DNA from: ZYF759 sp046297455
GTDB taxonomy: Bacteria > Pseudomonadota > Alphaproteobacteria > Rhizobiales > Rhizobiaceae
Direction of reading: 5' to 3'
Assembly (NCBI GenBank): GCA_046297455.1
Contig: JBKBIT010000004.1
Span: 1 to 64,000, forward strand
Length of the DNA stretch: 64,000 nt
A program made the position numbers and the translations under genes. The notes below the pieces were generated by a model. That model was not told where the DNA came from. It saw only the letters and a list, made by a program, of their open reading frames with translations, and searched no databases. Positions 1 to 8,145 of this stretch are shown here, piece after piece; position 1 is the first letter of the stretch, and every line of letters starts with the position of its first letter.

Positions 1-138
1 CATCTTTCGCTCAACAAGCCGATCTATGCCAGAACCGCCGCCTATGGCCATTTCGGCCGCAAGCCCGGCCGCGACGGCGGCTTCTCCTGGGAGAAGACCG
101 ACATCGCAAAGGACATCCGGAAAGCCGTCAAGGCGTAA
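1..138 (+). CDS. metK: S-adenosylmethionine synthetase, C-terminal fragment (5' end outside window)
   Basis: The frame is open from the first base of the window and gives 45 residues. They include PIYARTAAYGHFGR and GGFSWEKTD, which match the conserved C-terminal end of MetK, the enzyme that makes S-adenosylmethionine from methionine and ATP in the cytoplasm. Only the last tenth of the protein is present, so nothing can be said about its catalytic residues or start. A strong intrinsic terminator follows 18 bases after the stop codon and separates it from the SOS genes. Confidence 0.85.
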   Translation, partial: HLSLNKPIYARTAAYGHFGRKPGRDGGFSWEKTDIAKDIRKAVKA

Positions 139-156
139 GGCGGATTTGAATTGCCG

Positions 157-185
157 ACAGGGCGGCGCACGCGCCGCCCTGTTTG
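157..185 (+). terminator. Intrinsic terminator after metK
   Basis: A perfect 11-bp inverted repeat, ACAGGGCGGCG (157-167) and CGCCGCCCTGT (172-182), with a CACG loop is followed by a short T-run. It lies between the metK stop and the imuA promoter, so it should insulate the damage-inducible genes from metK transcription. Confidence 0.8.
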
Positions 186-220
186 TCCCACGAATCCCGC
201 TTGACTCTTTCCCGCGCTAT

Positions 221-246
221 GTTCTTTATTAGAACAAATAGAGAAC
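221..246 (+). promoter_or_regulatory. LexA (SOS) box upstream of imuA
   Basis: GTTC (221-224), GAAC (232-235) and GAAC (243-246) are each separated by exactly 7 bases. The last two form GAAC-N7-GAAC, the reverse complement of the GTTC-N7-GTTC direct repeat bound by LexA in Alphaproteobacteria. The first two form a palindromic GTTC-N7-GAAC. The site ends 8 bases before the chosen imuA start, as expected for a repressor operator. Confidence 0.8.
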
Positions 247-254
247 ATGGCGCC

Positions 255-1049
255 ATGGAAGAGACCCTGAACCTTCTCAGGCGCAGGCTTTCGGCCCTCG
301 AACCTGCCTCCATCGGGCGGCGGGAAGGAGAGGTCTTTGGCCTCGGCCTGACTGCCCTTGATGACGCGCTCGGCGGCGGGCTGGCGCGTGCGGGCCTGCA
401 CGAGATCCTGCCCGCCACGCAAGCCGATGCGGGTGCCGCCGCGGGCTTTGCCGCAGGCCTTGCGCTGCGGGCGATGGCTGCGTCGGGGTCGGGGCAGGAC
501 CTGGTCTGGGTGCGTCAGACCCATGCCGAACGCGAAACCGGCCGGCTTCATGCGCCGGGGCTGGCGGCCTTCGGGCTCGACCCGGCGCGGCTGATCCTGG
601 TGGGGGTGCGCGATGTGGTCGAGGTGCTGCGGGCAGGGGTGGAGGCGGCGCGATGCGCCGGTCTCGGCGCCGTCATCATCGAGCCGTGGGGCAGCCACCG
701 CGCGCTCGACCTCACCGCCACGCGGCGGCTGGGACTGGCGGCGGAGAAATCGGGCGTCACTGTCTTTCTGCTGCGGCCGGGCGCGTTCGAAGAGGCGGGC
801 GCGGCGCTGACGCGCTGGCGCGTTTCCGCCTGTCCTTCCATGCCTCTGGCCGCCAATGCGCCGGGGCACCCGGCCTTCGACGTCACCTTGTTGCGCCACC
901 GCGCCGGCCCCGCCGGCCTGGGCTGGCGCCTGGAATGGGATCATGAGCAGCATCGTTTCCGACAGGCCGCGCCGCTATCTGGCGCTGTGGTTTCCGTTCC
1001 TGCCCGTCGACCGGCTGCGGCGCGCCGCCCGCTCGCGCGAACGGGATGA
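255..1049 (+). CDS. imuA: ImuA, RecA-like accessory protein of SOS mutagenesis
   Basis: This 264-residue protein resembles the ImuA (SulA/RecA-like) family found only next to ImuB and DnaE2. Near residues 30-50 it reads FGLGLTALDDALGGGL and then LHEILPA, the family's N-terminal signature. No intact Walker A motif (GxxxxGKT) is visible, which is common in this family. In related cassettes it helps assemble the ImuB-DnaE2 translesion complex after DNA damage. The start at 255 lies just after the LexA box; an upstream in-frame start at 183 would put the box inside the gene. The 3' end overlaps imuB by 107 bases in a different frame, so the two are almost certainly translated from one mRNA. Confidence 0.85.
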   Translation: MEETLNLLRRRLSALEPASIGRREGEVFGLGLTALDDALGGGLARAGLHEILPATQADAGAAAGFAAGLALRAMAASGSGQDLVWVRQTHAERETGRLHAPGLAAFGLDPARLILVGVRDVVEVLRAGVEAARCAGLGAVIIEPWGSHRALDLTATRRLGLAAEKSGVTVFLLRPGAFEEAGAALTRWRVSACPSMPLAANAPGHPAFDVTLLRHRAGPAGLGWRLEWDHEQHRFRQAAPLSGAVVSVPARRPAAARRPLARTG

Positions 1050-2493
1050 GAAGCCGCTGGCACTGGTCGAGCGGGTGGGTAATGCCTTGAGGCTGGCGGC
1101 GCCGGGCCGGGAGGCGCTGGCGCTCGGCCTTTCGCCCGGCCTGACGCTGGCCGATGCGCGCGCCCGCATTCCCGATCTCCAGGTGGTGGAGATGGACCCG
1201 GCCGCCGATCAGAGGCTGCTCGAACGGCTGGCCGATTTCTGCGACCGCTACACGCCGATGGTGGCGCTCGATCCGCCGCACGGGCTGGTGCTCGACATTT
1301 CCGGCTGCGCGCATCTCTTCGACGGCGAGGCGGGACTGCGCGAAAGCCTGCTGGCGCGGCTGGAGACGGCCGGCATCGAGACCCGCGCCACGGTCGCCGG
1401 TACACCGCAGGCCGCCCGCGCGCTCGCCCGTTTCGCCGATATCGACATCGTGCGCTGCGGGGCCGAGGCGCATGCCGTGGACGGGCTGCCGGTGGCGGCC
1501 CTCGATATCGACCGCGAAAGCGTCGTGGCGCTTACCCGCGCCGGGCTGAAGACGGTGGGCGATCTTGCCATGCGCCCGCGCTCCGCGCTCGCCGCCAGGT
1601 TCGGGTCAGCACTCACGGCGCGCCTTGCCCGCCTTTTGGGCGAGGAGGACACCCGTATCTCACCACGTCGGCCGCTGCCCGCCTGCATGGTGGAACGACG
1701 GTTTGCCGAGCCGGTCACCTGGGTGGAAGAGGCGCTGGAGGCGCTGTCGGGGGAGGTCGGACGCCTCTTGGAGACGCGCGGCGAGGGCGGCCGTGCCTTC
1801 GAGGCCGCCTTCTTTCGCACCGATGGCAAGGTCTTGCGGCTCGGGCTGGAGACGGGCCGCCCCACGCGTGATGCGAAATCGCTGATGCGGCTCTTTCGCG
1901 AGCGGCTGGATTCGCTTGCCGACCCGCTCGATGCCGGTTTCGGCTTCGACCTGATCAGGCTGTCGGCCATGCGCACGGAAGCCTTCGCACCAGCCCAGGC
2001 AAGCCTCGACGGCCGCCAGGCGGAAGAAGAGGAGGTGGCCGAACTGGTCGACCGGTTGGGCGCGCGCTTCGGCGTCGAGGCGGTCACCCGCTTCGTGCCC
2101 GTCGACACCCATGTTCCAGAACGTGCTGCCTATATGGTGCCGGCGGCAGATCTCCCGCGCGCCGCCCATGGCTGGCAGAAGCCCGATCCGGATGGACCGG
2201 CCACGCGACCGATCCATCTCTTCGACCCGCCCCAGCCGATCGAGGCGCTGGCGGAGGTGCCGGACGGCCCGCCTTTGCGCTTTCGCTGGCGCCGGGTGCT
2301 GCATGAGATCGCGCGTGCGGAAGGACCCGAGCGCATCGCACCGGAATGGTGGCGCCACGACCGCTGCGACGGGCTGACGCGCGACTATTACCGGCTGGAG
2401 GATGCCGCCGGCCGCCGCTTCTGGGTCTTTCGCGAGGGGCTTTTCACGGAGGAAACGATCCCGCGCTGGTTCATGCACGGGGTGTTTGCGTGA
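943..2493 (+). CDS. imuB: ImuB, catalytically inactive Y-family polymerase homologue
   Basis: This 516-residue protein is related to DinB/UmuC Y-family polymerases. The N-terminal strand reads RYLALWFPFLPVDRL where active polymerases have an aspartate-containing motif, and the palm reads LDISGCAHLFDGE without the usual SxDE acids. This is the known ImuB pattern: a non-catalytic scaffold that bridges the beta clamp, ImuA and the polymerase DnaE2. The start at 943 (MSSIVSDRP) lies inside the imuA 3' end. dnaE2, normally directly downstream, is displaced by about 690 bases here because a hicAB pair sits between them. Confidence 0.88.
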   Translation: MSSIVSDRPRRYLALWFPFLPVDRLRRAARSRERDEKPLALVERVGNALRLAAPGREALALGLSPGLTLADARARIPDLQVVEMDPAADQRLLERLADFCDRYTPMVALDPPHGLVLDISGCAHLFDGEAGLRESLLARLETAGIETRATVAGTPQAARALARFADIDIVRCGAEAHAVDGLPVAALDIDRESVVALTRAGLKTVGDLAMRPRSALAARFGSALTARLARLLGEEDTRISPRRPLPACMVERRFAEPVTWVEEALEALSGEVGRLLETRGEGGRAFEAAFFRTDGKVLRLGLETGRPTRDAKSLMRLFRERLDSLADPLDAGFGFDLIRLSAMRTEAFAPAQASLDGRQAEEEEVAELVDRLGARFGVEAVTRFVPVDTHVPERAAYMVPAADLPRAAHGWQKPDPDGPATRPIHLFDPPQPIEALAEVPDGPPLRFRWRRVLHEIARAEGPERIAPEWWRHDRCDGLTRDYYRLEDAAGRRFWVFREGLFTEETIPRWFMHGVFA

Positions 2494-2498
2494 CCGGC

Positions 2499-2912
2499 TC
2501 AGCCGGCGATCTTCTCGCGTGCCGCCTGGGCGAGAAAAGCCGAGCGCGACAGGCCGCGCATTTCGGCCGCCGCGTCAATCTGTTCGAGAAGGCCGCGCTC
2601 GACCGTCACGTTGACGCGCACCGTGCGGCCTGCATCGGCAAGAAGCGGCACCAGCAGGGTGGTCGCGCCGCGGGAAAGAGCCTCGCGCACCTCCGGCTCG
2701 GCCATTGCCTCCACCAGCGGCCGGGGCGCGGGCACGGCAAGGCCGGCGCTTTCCAGTGCCTCGACATGCTGGCGCAGCAGAAGGGCCGCCTCGCGCGGCA
2801 ATTCCTCCAGCCCATCACTGGCGGGAAAGCAGCCAGGCATGTCGGGAAACCAAATGCCGAAGGCGCTGCCCTCATCCTTTTCGACCACGCCCAGATAGTA
2901 TTTCGTGCGCAT
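2499..2912 (-). CDS. hicB: HicB-type antitoxin
   Basis: This 137-residue protein starts with MRTKYYLGVVEKDEGSAFGI and then FPDMPGCFPASD, the partial RNase H-like fold typical of HicB, which sequesters the HicA mRNA interferase. The C-terminal part (RVNVTVERGLLEQIDAAAEM, then GLSRSAFLAQAA) is a ribbon-helix-helix DNA-binding domain for autoregulation. It lies antisense to the SOS genes and 6 bases from the imuB stop. The upstream hicA partner begins 15 bases away but carries an internal stop. The antitoxin itself looks intact. Confidence 0.88.
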   Translation of the reverse strand: MRTKYYLGVVEKDEGSAFGIWFPDMPGCFPASDGLEELPREAALLLRQHVEALESAGLAVPAPRPLVEAMAEPEVREALSRGATTLLVPLLADAGRTVRVNVTVERGLLEQIDAAAEMRGLSRSAFLAQAAREKIAG

Positions 2913-2927
2913 CGCTATCCTTGTGCC

Positions 2928-3140
2928 TCACGGCTTCCAGCCGGCAATCCTGTAGATGCTTCGCACCTGCCCGACCGGCAAATCCTTGCGCGGGTGGGTG
3001 AGCGAAATGAGTTCCGCCCTTTTCGGATGCTTGAAGGTGTGATGGTCGCCCCGCACGCGCTCCAGCACCTATCCGTCGCGAAGGAGCATCCGCATCAGCT
3101 TGCGACTGTTGGTCTCCACATCTCCGGCCCGCCTACCCAT
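2928..3140 (-). pseudogene. hicA: HicA-type toxin interrupted by an in-frame TAG
   Basis: On the reverse strand the frame reads ETNSRKLMRMLLRDG, then a TAG at 3071-3069, then VLERVRGDHHTFKHP and, further on, ending RIAGWKP. HicA proteins normally have an aromatic residue (DGW/DGF) exactly where the stop falls, so a single TGG-to-TAG change explains it. The catalytic histidine region (GDHH) and the C-terminal part are otherwise well conserved, which suggests a recent loss. Starts at 3140 (ATG) or 3119 (GTG) are possible. Reinitiation at the GTG right after the stop could still give a fragment containing the catalytic histidine, but without the N-terminal helix. It is head to head with dnaE2. 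Confidence 0.75.
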
Positions 3141-3187
3141 GGAAGTGTGTATATAAATAGCGATAAGTGGCGCAGGAGTCGAGGGCC

Positions 3188-6100
3188 GTGACCACCTATG
3201 CCGAACTGGCCGTGGCCAGCAATTTCTCCTTCCTGCGCGGGGCATCCTCGGCCGCGGACCTTGTCGGCGAGGCGATCAGGCTCGGTCATGCGGGCATCGG
3301 CGTTGCCGACCGCAACACGGTGGCAGGCCTCGTGCGGGTCCATGACGCGGTAAAAAGGATCAGGGAGAAGATTGCCGAGGACCATGGCGCGGCGGCCGTG
3401 CCCCCCTTCAAGCTGGCGGTCGGCACACGGCTGGTCTTTGCCGACGATACGCCGGAAATCCTTGCCTATCCGCAGAACCGCGCCGGCTGGGGCGATCTCT
3501 GCCGGCTCCTGACGACCGGCAAGATGAAGGCGCCGAAGGGCGAGTGTTTCCTGCGCCTCGACGATCTCCTGGCACGCGCCGGCGACCTGCTCCTGATCGT
3601 GATGCCGGGAAAGGCAGAAGTAGCGGAACCGCTCGCAAGATTGCGGCAGGTATCGGCCGGGGTCTGGCTGGGCGCCGCGATGCTGAGAAAGGGCGGCGAC
3701 CGGCGCCGGCTTGCTGCGCTGGAGGCAGAGGCCGCCCGGGCCGGCGTGGATCTGATTGCCGTCAACGACGTGCTCTACCACGCGCCGCAACAGCGCGATC
3801 TGCAGGATGTGATGACCTGCATCCGCGAAGGGGTGACCATCGCCAATGCGGGAAAGCTTCTGGAAGCCAATGCCGAGCGGCACCTGAAGCCGCCAGCCGA
3901 GATGGCGCGGCTGTTTCGCGACGCACCGGAGGCGATCGCGGCCACGACGGAGTTCCTCGACCGGATCGACTTCTCTCTCGACGAGCTCAAATACGAATAT
4001 CCCGACGAGCCGATCCCGCCGGGCTGGACCCCGCAGGGCTGGCTGGAGGAGCTGACCTGGCGACGTGCGGCCTGGCGCTATCCCGAGGGCGTGCCCGACA
4101 AGGTGAAGAAGCTCATCACCGACGAACTCGCGCTGATCGCCAGTCTCGACTATGCGCGCTATTTCCTGACCGTGCATGACATCGTGCGTTTTGCCGAGGA
4201 CAGGGGAATTCTCTGCCAGGGGCGCGGTTCGGCCGCCAATTCCGCCGTCTGTTATGCGCTCGGCATCACTGCGGTCGACCCCAGTGTCAACGACCTCTTG
4301 TTTGCCCGCTTCATCTCGTCCGAACGCCGCGAACCGCCCGACATCGACGTCGATTTCGAGCACGAGCGGCGCGAGGAGGTGATCCAGTACATCTATGGGC
4401 GCTACGGCCGCGAACGCGCCGGCATCGCGGCGACCGTCATCACCTATCGTCCCCGCAGCGCCATTCGCGAGGTCGGCAAGGCGCTCGGGCTGACCGAGGA
4501 CGTGACGGCGAGGATCGCGGGCACCGTGTGGGGAAGCTGGGGCAACGAGATCCCCGACGATCAGGTGCGCGAGGCCGGCCTCGATCCGAACAACCCGATG
4601 ATCGGCCGCGCCATCGGCCTGGCGCGCAGGCTGCTCGGCTTTCCCCGCCACCTCTCCCAGCATGTCGGTGGTTTCGTGCTGGCGCGCGGGCGGCTCGACG
4701 AAATGGTGCCGATCGGCAATGCGGCAATGGAGGACCGGACCTTCATCGAATGGGACAAGGACGACATCGACACGCTCGGCCTGATGAAGGTCGACGTGCT
4801 GGCGCTCGGCATGCTGACCTGCATTCGCAAGGGCTTCGACCTCCTGGAGCACCATGATGGTGTGAAGCACGATCTCGCCAGCGTGGAGAAAGAAGACCCG
4901 GCCGTCTACGCCATGCTGCAGAAGGGCGATTCGATCGGCGTCTTCCAGGTGGAAAGCCGCGCCCAGATCAACATGTTGCCGAGGCTCAAGCCCAAATGCT
5001 TCTACGACCTCGTCATCCAGGTTGCCATCGTGCGGCCCGGTCCGATCCAGGGCGACATGGTGCATCCCTATCTGAGGCGCCGCGCTGGCAAGGAGGAGGT
5101 GTACTATCCCTCGCCGGCGCCGGAACATGGCCCGCCGGACGAACTCGAGCGCGTGCTCCATCGCACGCTCGGTGTGCCGCTGTTCCAGGAACAGGCGATG
5201 AAGATCGCCATGGTGGCAGCCCGCTTTTCCCCGGAAGAGGCGAACGGGCTGCGCCGCGCCATGGCCACCTTCCGCCATGTCGGCACGATCCACGAATTCG
5301 AGGCGAAGATGGTTTCGGGCATGGTGCGGCGCGGCTATGAGCCGGATTTCGCGCGCCGCTGCTTTGAGCAGATCAAGGGGTTCGGCGAATATGGCTTTCC
5401 CGAAAGCCACGCCGCCTCCTTTGCCAAGCTGGTCTATGTGTCGTCATGGCTCAAATGCCATCACCCGGCTGTCTTTGCCTGCGCGCTGCTCAATTCCCAG
5501 CCGATGGGGTTTTATGCGCCGGCCCAGATCGTGCGCGATGCGCGCGAGCACGATGTCGAGGTGCGGCCGGTCGACGTGAACGAGAGCGCATGGGACAACA
5601 CGCTGGAGAGACGCGGCGACGGCGCGCTGGCGCTCAGGCTGGGCTTTCGAAACATAGACGGGTTTCGCGAGGCGGATTGGGCGGGTGCGATCATACGCCA
5701 TCGCGGCGAAGCCTATGGCAGCCTGGAGGAATTGTGGCGGCGTGCCAGCCTGCCGCTTGCCGCGCTGAAGAAGCTTGCCGATGCCGATGCCTTCCGCTCG
5801 GTGGGCCTGGACCGGCGCGAGGCACTGTGGGCGGTGCGGCGCCTGCCCGACGACGACCCGCTGCCGCTGTTTGCCGCCGCGCAGGCGCGCGAGCTGGGCA
5901 AGGATGCGGATGCGGCGTTGCCCAAAATGCCGCTGGCCGAGCATGTCGTGGCCGACTACCAGACCACCAGGCTGTCGCTGAAGGCCCATCCGATGAGTTT
6001 CCTGCGCGAGCGGTTCCGGGCCGAGCGGGTACTGTCGTGCCGCGAGGCGGACGGCGCGCGCGATGCCGCCTTCGTCAAGGTGGCGGGCGTCGTTCTGGTG

Positions 6101-6448
6101 CGCCAGCGGCCGGGCAAGGGCAACGCCATCTTCATGACGATCGAGGACGAGACCGGTATCTGCAACGTCCTGTTATGGGCGCGCGACTTCAAGCGTTTCC
6201 GCCGTGAGGTGATGTCGGCCAGGCTGGCGCTGGTGGAGGGCAGGATACAGCGCAGCGAGGAGGGGGTGGTGCATCTGATGGCCAGCCGCATTCACGACCG
6301 GACGGCCGAACTCGGCCAGCTTTCCAGGGCGCATGAGGCCAAGCTGCAGCTTTCAAGGGCGGATGAGTTGCTGAAGCCGGTCTATCAGCGCGCCGGCGGA
6401 CACCCGCGCGACGTGCGCATCCTGCCGAAGTCGCGGGATTTCCATTGA
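3188..6448 (+). CDS. dnaE2: Error-prone DNA polymerase III alpha subunit DnaE2 (ImuC)
   Basis: This 1,086-residue C-family polymerase carries out damage-induced translesion synthesis with ImuA and ImuB. The N-terminus (TYAELAVASNFSFLRGAS) starts the PHP domain. The polymerase catalytic aspartates are in PDIDVDFEHERR near residue 384, and a C-terminal OB fold begins near residue 960 (VKVAGVVLVRQRPGKGNAIF). I chose GTG at 3188 because homologues begin at the TYAEL motif; an upstream GTG at 3167 adds seven residues. No LexA box is obvious directly upstream, so after the hicAB insertion it may depend on read-through from imuAB or on a promoter not recognised here. It converges on the ketosynthase gene. 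Confidence 0.92.
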   Translation: MTTYAELAVASNFSFLRGASSAADLVGEAIRLGHAGIGVADRNTVAGLVRVHDAVKRIREKIAEDHGAAAVPPFKLAVGTRLVFADDTPEILAYPQNRAGWGDLCRLLTTGKMKAPKGECFLRLDDLLARAGDLLLIVMPGKAEVAEPLARLRQVSAGVWLGAAMLRKGGDRRRLAALEAEAARAGVDLIAVNDVLYHAPQQRDLQDVMTCIREGVTIANAGKLLEANAERHLKPPAEMARLFRDAPEAIAATTEFLDRIDFSLDELKYEYPDEPIPPGWTPQGWLEELTWRRAAWRYPEGVPDKVKKLITDELALIASLDYARYFLTVHDIVRFAEDRGILCQGRGSAANSAVCYALGITAVDPSVNDLLFARFISSERREPPDIDVDFEHERREEVIQYIYGRYGRERAGIAATVITYRPRSAIREVGKALGLTEDVTARIAGTVWGSWGNEIPDDQVREAGLDPNNPMIGRAIGLARRLLGFPRHLSQHVGGFVLARGRLDEMVPIGNAAMEDRTFIEWDKDDIDTLGLMKVDVLALGMLTCIRKGFDLLEHHDGVKHDLASVEKEDPAVYAMLQKGDSIGVFQVESRAQINMLPRLKPKCFYDLVIQVAIVRPGPIQGDMVHPYLRRRAGKEEVYYPSPAPEHGPPDELERVLHRTLGVPLFQEQAMKIAMVAARFSPEEANGLRRAMATFRHVGTIHEFEAKMVSGMVRRGYEPDFARRCFEQIKGFGEYGFPESHAASFAKLVYVSSWLKCHHPAVFACALLNSQPMGFYAPAQIVRDAREHDVEVRPVDVNESAWDNTLERRGDGALALRLGFRNIDGFREADWAGAIIRHRGEAYGSLEELWRRASLPLAALKKLADADAFRSVGLDRREALWAVRRLPDDDPLPLFAAAQARELGKDADAALPKMPLAEHVVADYQTTRLSLKAHPMSFLRERFRAERVLSCREADGARDAAFVKVAGVVLVRQRPGKGNAIFMTIEDETGICNVLLWARDFKRFRREVMSARLALVEGRIQRSEEGVVHLMASRIHDRTAELGQLSRAHEAKLQLSRADELLKPVYQRAGGHPRDVRILPKSRDFH

Positions 6449-6465
6449 GCCAGCGAAGAAGGCGG

Positions 6466-7704
6466 TCAGCCCTGCTCGAATTTCCGCACCGCCACCGTGA
6501 CATTGGTGCCGCCAAAGGCAAACGCGTTGCTGAGAGCGACCCGGACCGGGCGCCTGCGGGCCTCGTTCGGCGTCACGTCGAGATCGCAGGCGGGATCGGC
6601 CTCGCGATAGCCGATGGTGGGGGGCACCAGATCCTCGCGCAGCGCGTTGACGCAGGCGATCATCTCCAGCGCGCTGGACGCGCCCAGCGCATGGCCGTGC
6701 ATGGATTTGGTCGAGGAGACCGAAAGACTGTCGGCATGCTTGCCGAAGACGCGGCGGATGGCCTGCGTTTCGATCTCGTCATTGGCCTTGGTGCCGGTGC
6801 CATGGGCATTGATATAGTCGACATCCTCCGGCGCCAGCCCGGCATCGGCAAGGCACGCCCTCATGGCGGCGACCGGACCTTCCACCGTCGGCGCTACGAT
6901 GTCGGAGGCGTCCGCCGTCATGCCCACTCCGGCAAGCTCGGCCAGGATGTTCGCTCCGCGCGCCTTGGCATGTTCCAGCGTCTCCAGCACCACCACGCCG
7001 GCGCCTTCGCCGATCACCAGGCCTTCGCGGTCGGCAGAGAAGGGACGCGAGGCCTCGCGCGCCAGCACGCGCAGCGCCTCCCATGCTTTCAACACACCCC
7101 AGATGATGGGCGCTTCCGTGCCGCCGGCCAGCATCGCGTCGGCGCGCCCGAGCAGGAGCTGGTCCAGCCCCGATGCGAAGGCATGATTGCCGGTGGAGCA
7201 GGCCGAGGTGACGCCGAAAACCGGCCCGCGCAGTCCGTACTGCATGCTGACCTGGCCGGCTGCCGCGCCCGGCATCACGCGGGGCACGGTGAAGATGTCG
7301 GCCCGCTTGCGGCCTTCGAGCAGGATGGAACGGTAATTGTCCTCGATCGAATCCCAGCCGCAGATGCCAGCCCCGATCACGGCGCCGATGCGCGCGGTGT
7401 TGGTGTCGTCGACAACGATTCCTGAATGGGCGAGCGCCTCGCCCGCTGCGATAACCGCCAGCAGGCTGAAGCGATCCATGGTGGCCAGGCGCCGTCTTTC
7501 CAGACCATGGTCCGGCAACTGCTTGATTTCGGCCCCGATCTCCACCTTGAGCTCGTGCAGCGGCACGTTGGTGATCGGTGTTATCCCGCTGCGGCCCTCC
7601 CGCATGGACTGCCAGATCGATGCTGCATCCGTGCCAAGGGCGCAGATTCCGCCCATGCCGGTGATGACGATGCGCTGCCTTCCAGCCTTGCCGACCCCGG
7701 TCAT
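6466..7704 (-). CDS. Beta-ketoacyl-ACP synthase, NodE/FabF-like
   Basis: This 412-residue condensing enzyme begins RIVITGMGGICALGTD. The thiolase-fold catalytic triad is complete: Cys in SACSTGNHA, His in NAHGTGTK and His in SMHGHALGA. Such enzymes elongate acyl chains on an acyl carrier protein with malonyl-ACP. The gene overlaps the stop of the ACP gene, so the pair is translationally coupled. Compared with housekeeping FabF, the pairing with a NodF-like ACP suggests a dedicated acyl chain, as in nodulation factor or lipid A precursors, but the product is unknown. ATG at 7704 is chosen over the adjacent TTG at 7707. Confidence 0.88.
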   Translation of the reverse strand: MTGVGKAGRQRIVITGMGGICALGTDAASIWQSMREGRSGITPITNVPLHELKVEIGAEIKQLPDHGLERRRLATMDRFSLLAVIAAGEALAHSGIVVDDTNTARIGAVIGAGICGWDSIEDNYRSILLEGRKRADIFTVPRVMPGAAAGQVSMQYGLRGPVFGVTSACSTGNHAFASGLDQLLLGRADAMLAGGTEAPIIWGVLKAWEALRVLAREASRPFSADREGLVIGEGAGVVVLETLEHAKARGANILAELAGVGMTADASDIVAPTVEGPVAAMRACLADAGLAPEDVDYINAHGTGTKANDEIETQAIRRVFGKHADSLSVSSTKSMHGHALGASSALEMIACVNALREDLVPPTIGYREADPACDLDVTPNEARRRPVRVALSNAFAFGGTNVTVAVRKFEQG

Positions 7705-7707
7705 CAA

Positions 7708-7962
7708 TCAGCTTTTCTTGTCGATCAGCCCGCGCACGGCCGTCACGATGTCGTTGACGCTGTTGAGACTGTCCCACGCATCGGACGTGTTCATGTCCAC
7801 CTCGATGTCGAACTCATCCTCGATATCGAAAATGATCTCGGTCAGTTCGAGCGAGTGAATGCCCAGTGCATCGAGTTCCGTATCGAGCGTGATTTCGCCG
7901 GCGGCGGGATCGGCGTGAGCCTTGATCTTGTTGATTATTTCTTCGGCTAGCTTGTCGGCCAT
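7708..7962 (-). CDS. Dedicated acyl carrier protein, NodF-like
   Basis: This 84-residue acidic protein has the ACP fold: helix I (MADKLAEEIINKIKAHA), the phosphopantetheine loop and helix II (TEIIFDIEDEFDIEVD). The modified serine sits in LGIHSLEL, where nearly all ACPs have Asp-Ser-Leu; here the aspartate is histidine. The start is the ATG at 7962. It is expressed together with the downstream ketosynthase. Its divergence from FabF-partner ACPs and its operon position point to a specialised acyl chain. The ACP call is firm, the pathway is not. Confidence 0.85.
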   Translation of the reverse strand: MADKLAEEIINKIKAHADPAAGEITLDTELDALGIHSLELTEIIFDIEDEFDIEVDMNTSDAWDSLNSVNDIVTAVRGLIDKKS

Positions 7963-8145
7963 ACTCCACCCACCCCTGAATACATCAACGCCCGTGTGCA
8001 ATGAGCCCCGGTGCAAAATCAAATGCCATTTCCCTGCGCAAAAAGCCTATAGGTTCCAGAACCCGGCAATGCAACATTTCGGCCCTGCCACATGATACAG
8101 GCTTCCGGCAAAAGAGCGTATGACAAGAGACACGAAAGGCACTGC

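Noticed and set aside
183..254. Upstream in-frame start for imuA
   Set aside because: It would place the LexA operator and probable promoter within the coding sequence; the ATG at 255 after the operator is more likely.
3095..5410. Long reverse-strand open frame (771 codons) inside dnaE2
   Set aside because: It is the antisense shadow of a well-supported DnaE2 gene in high-GC DNA; its translation has no known domain and is rich in His, Arg and Gly as shadow frames are.
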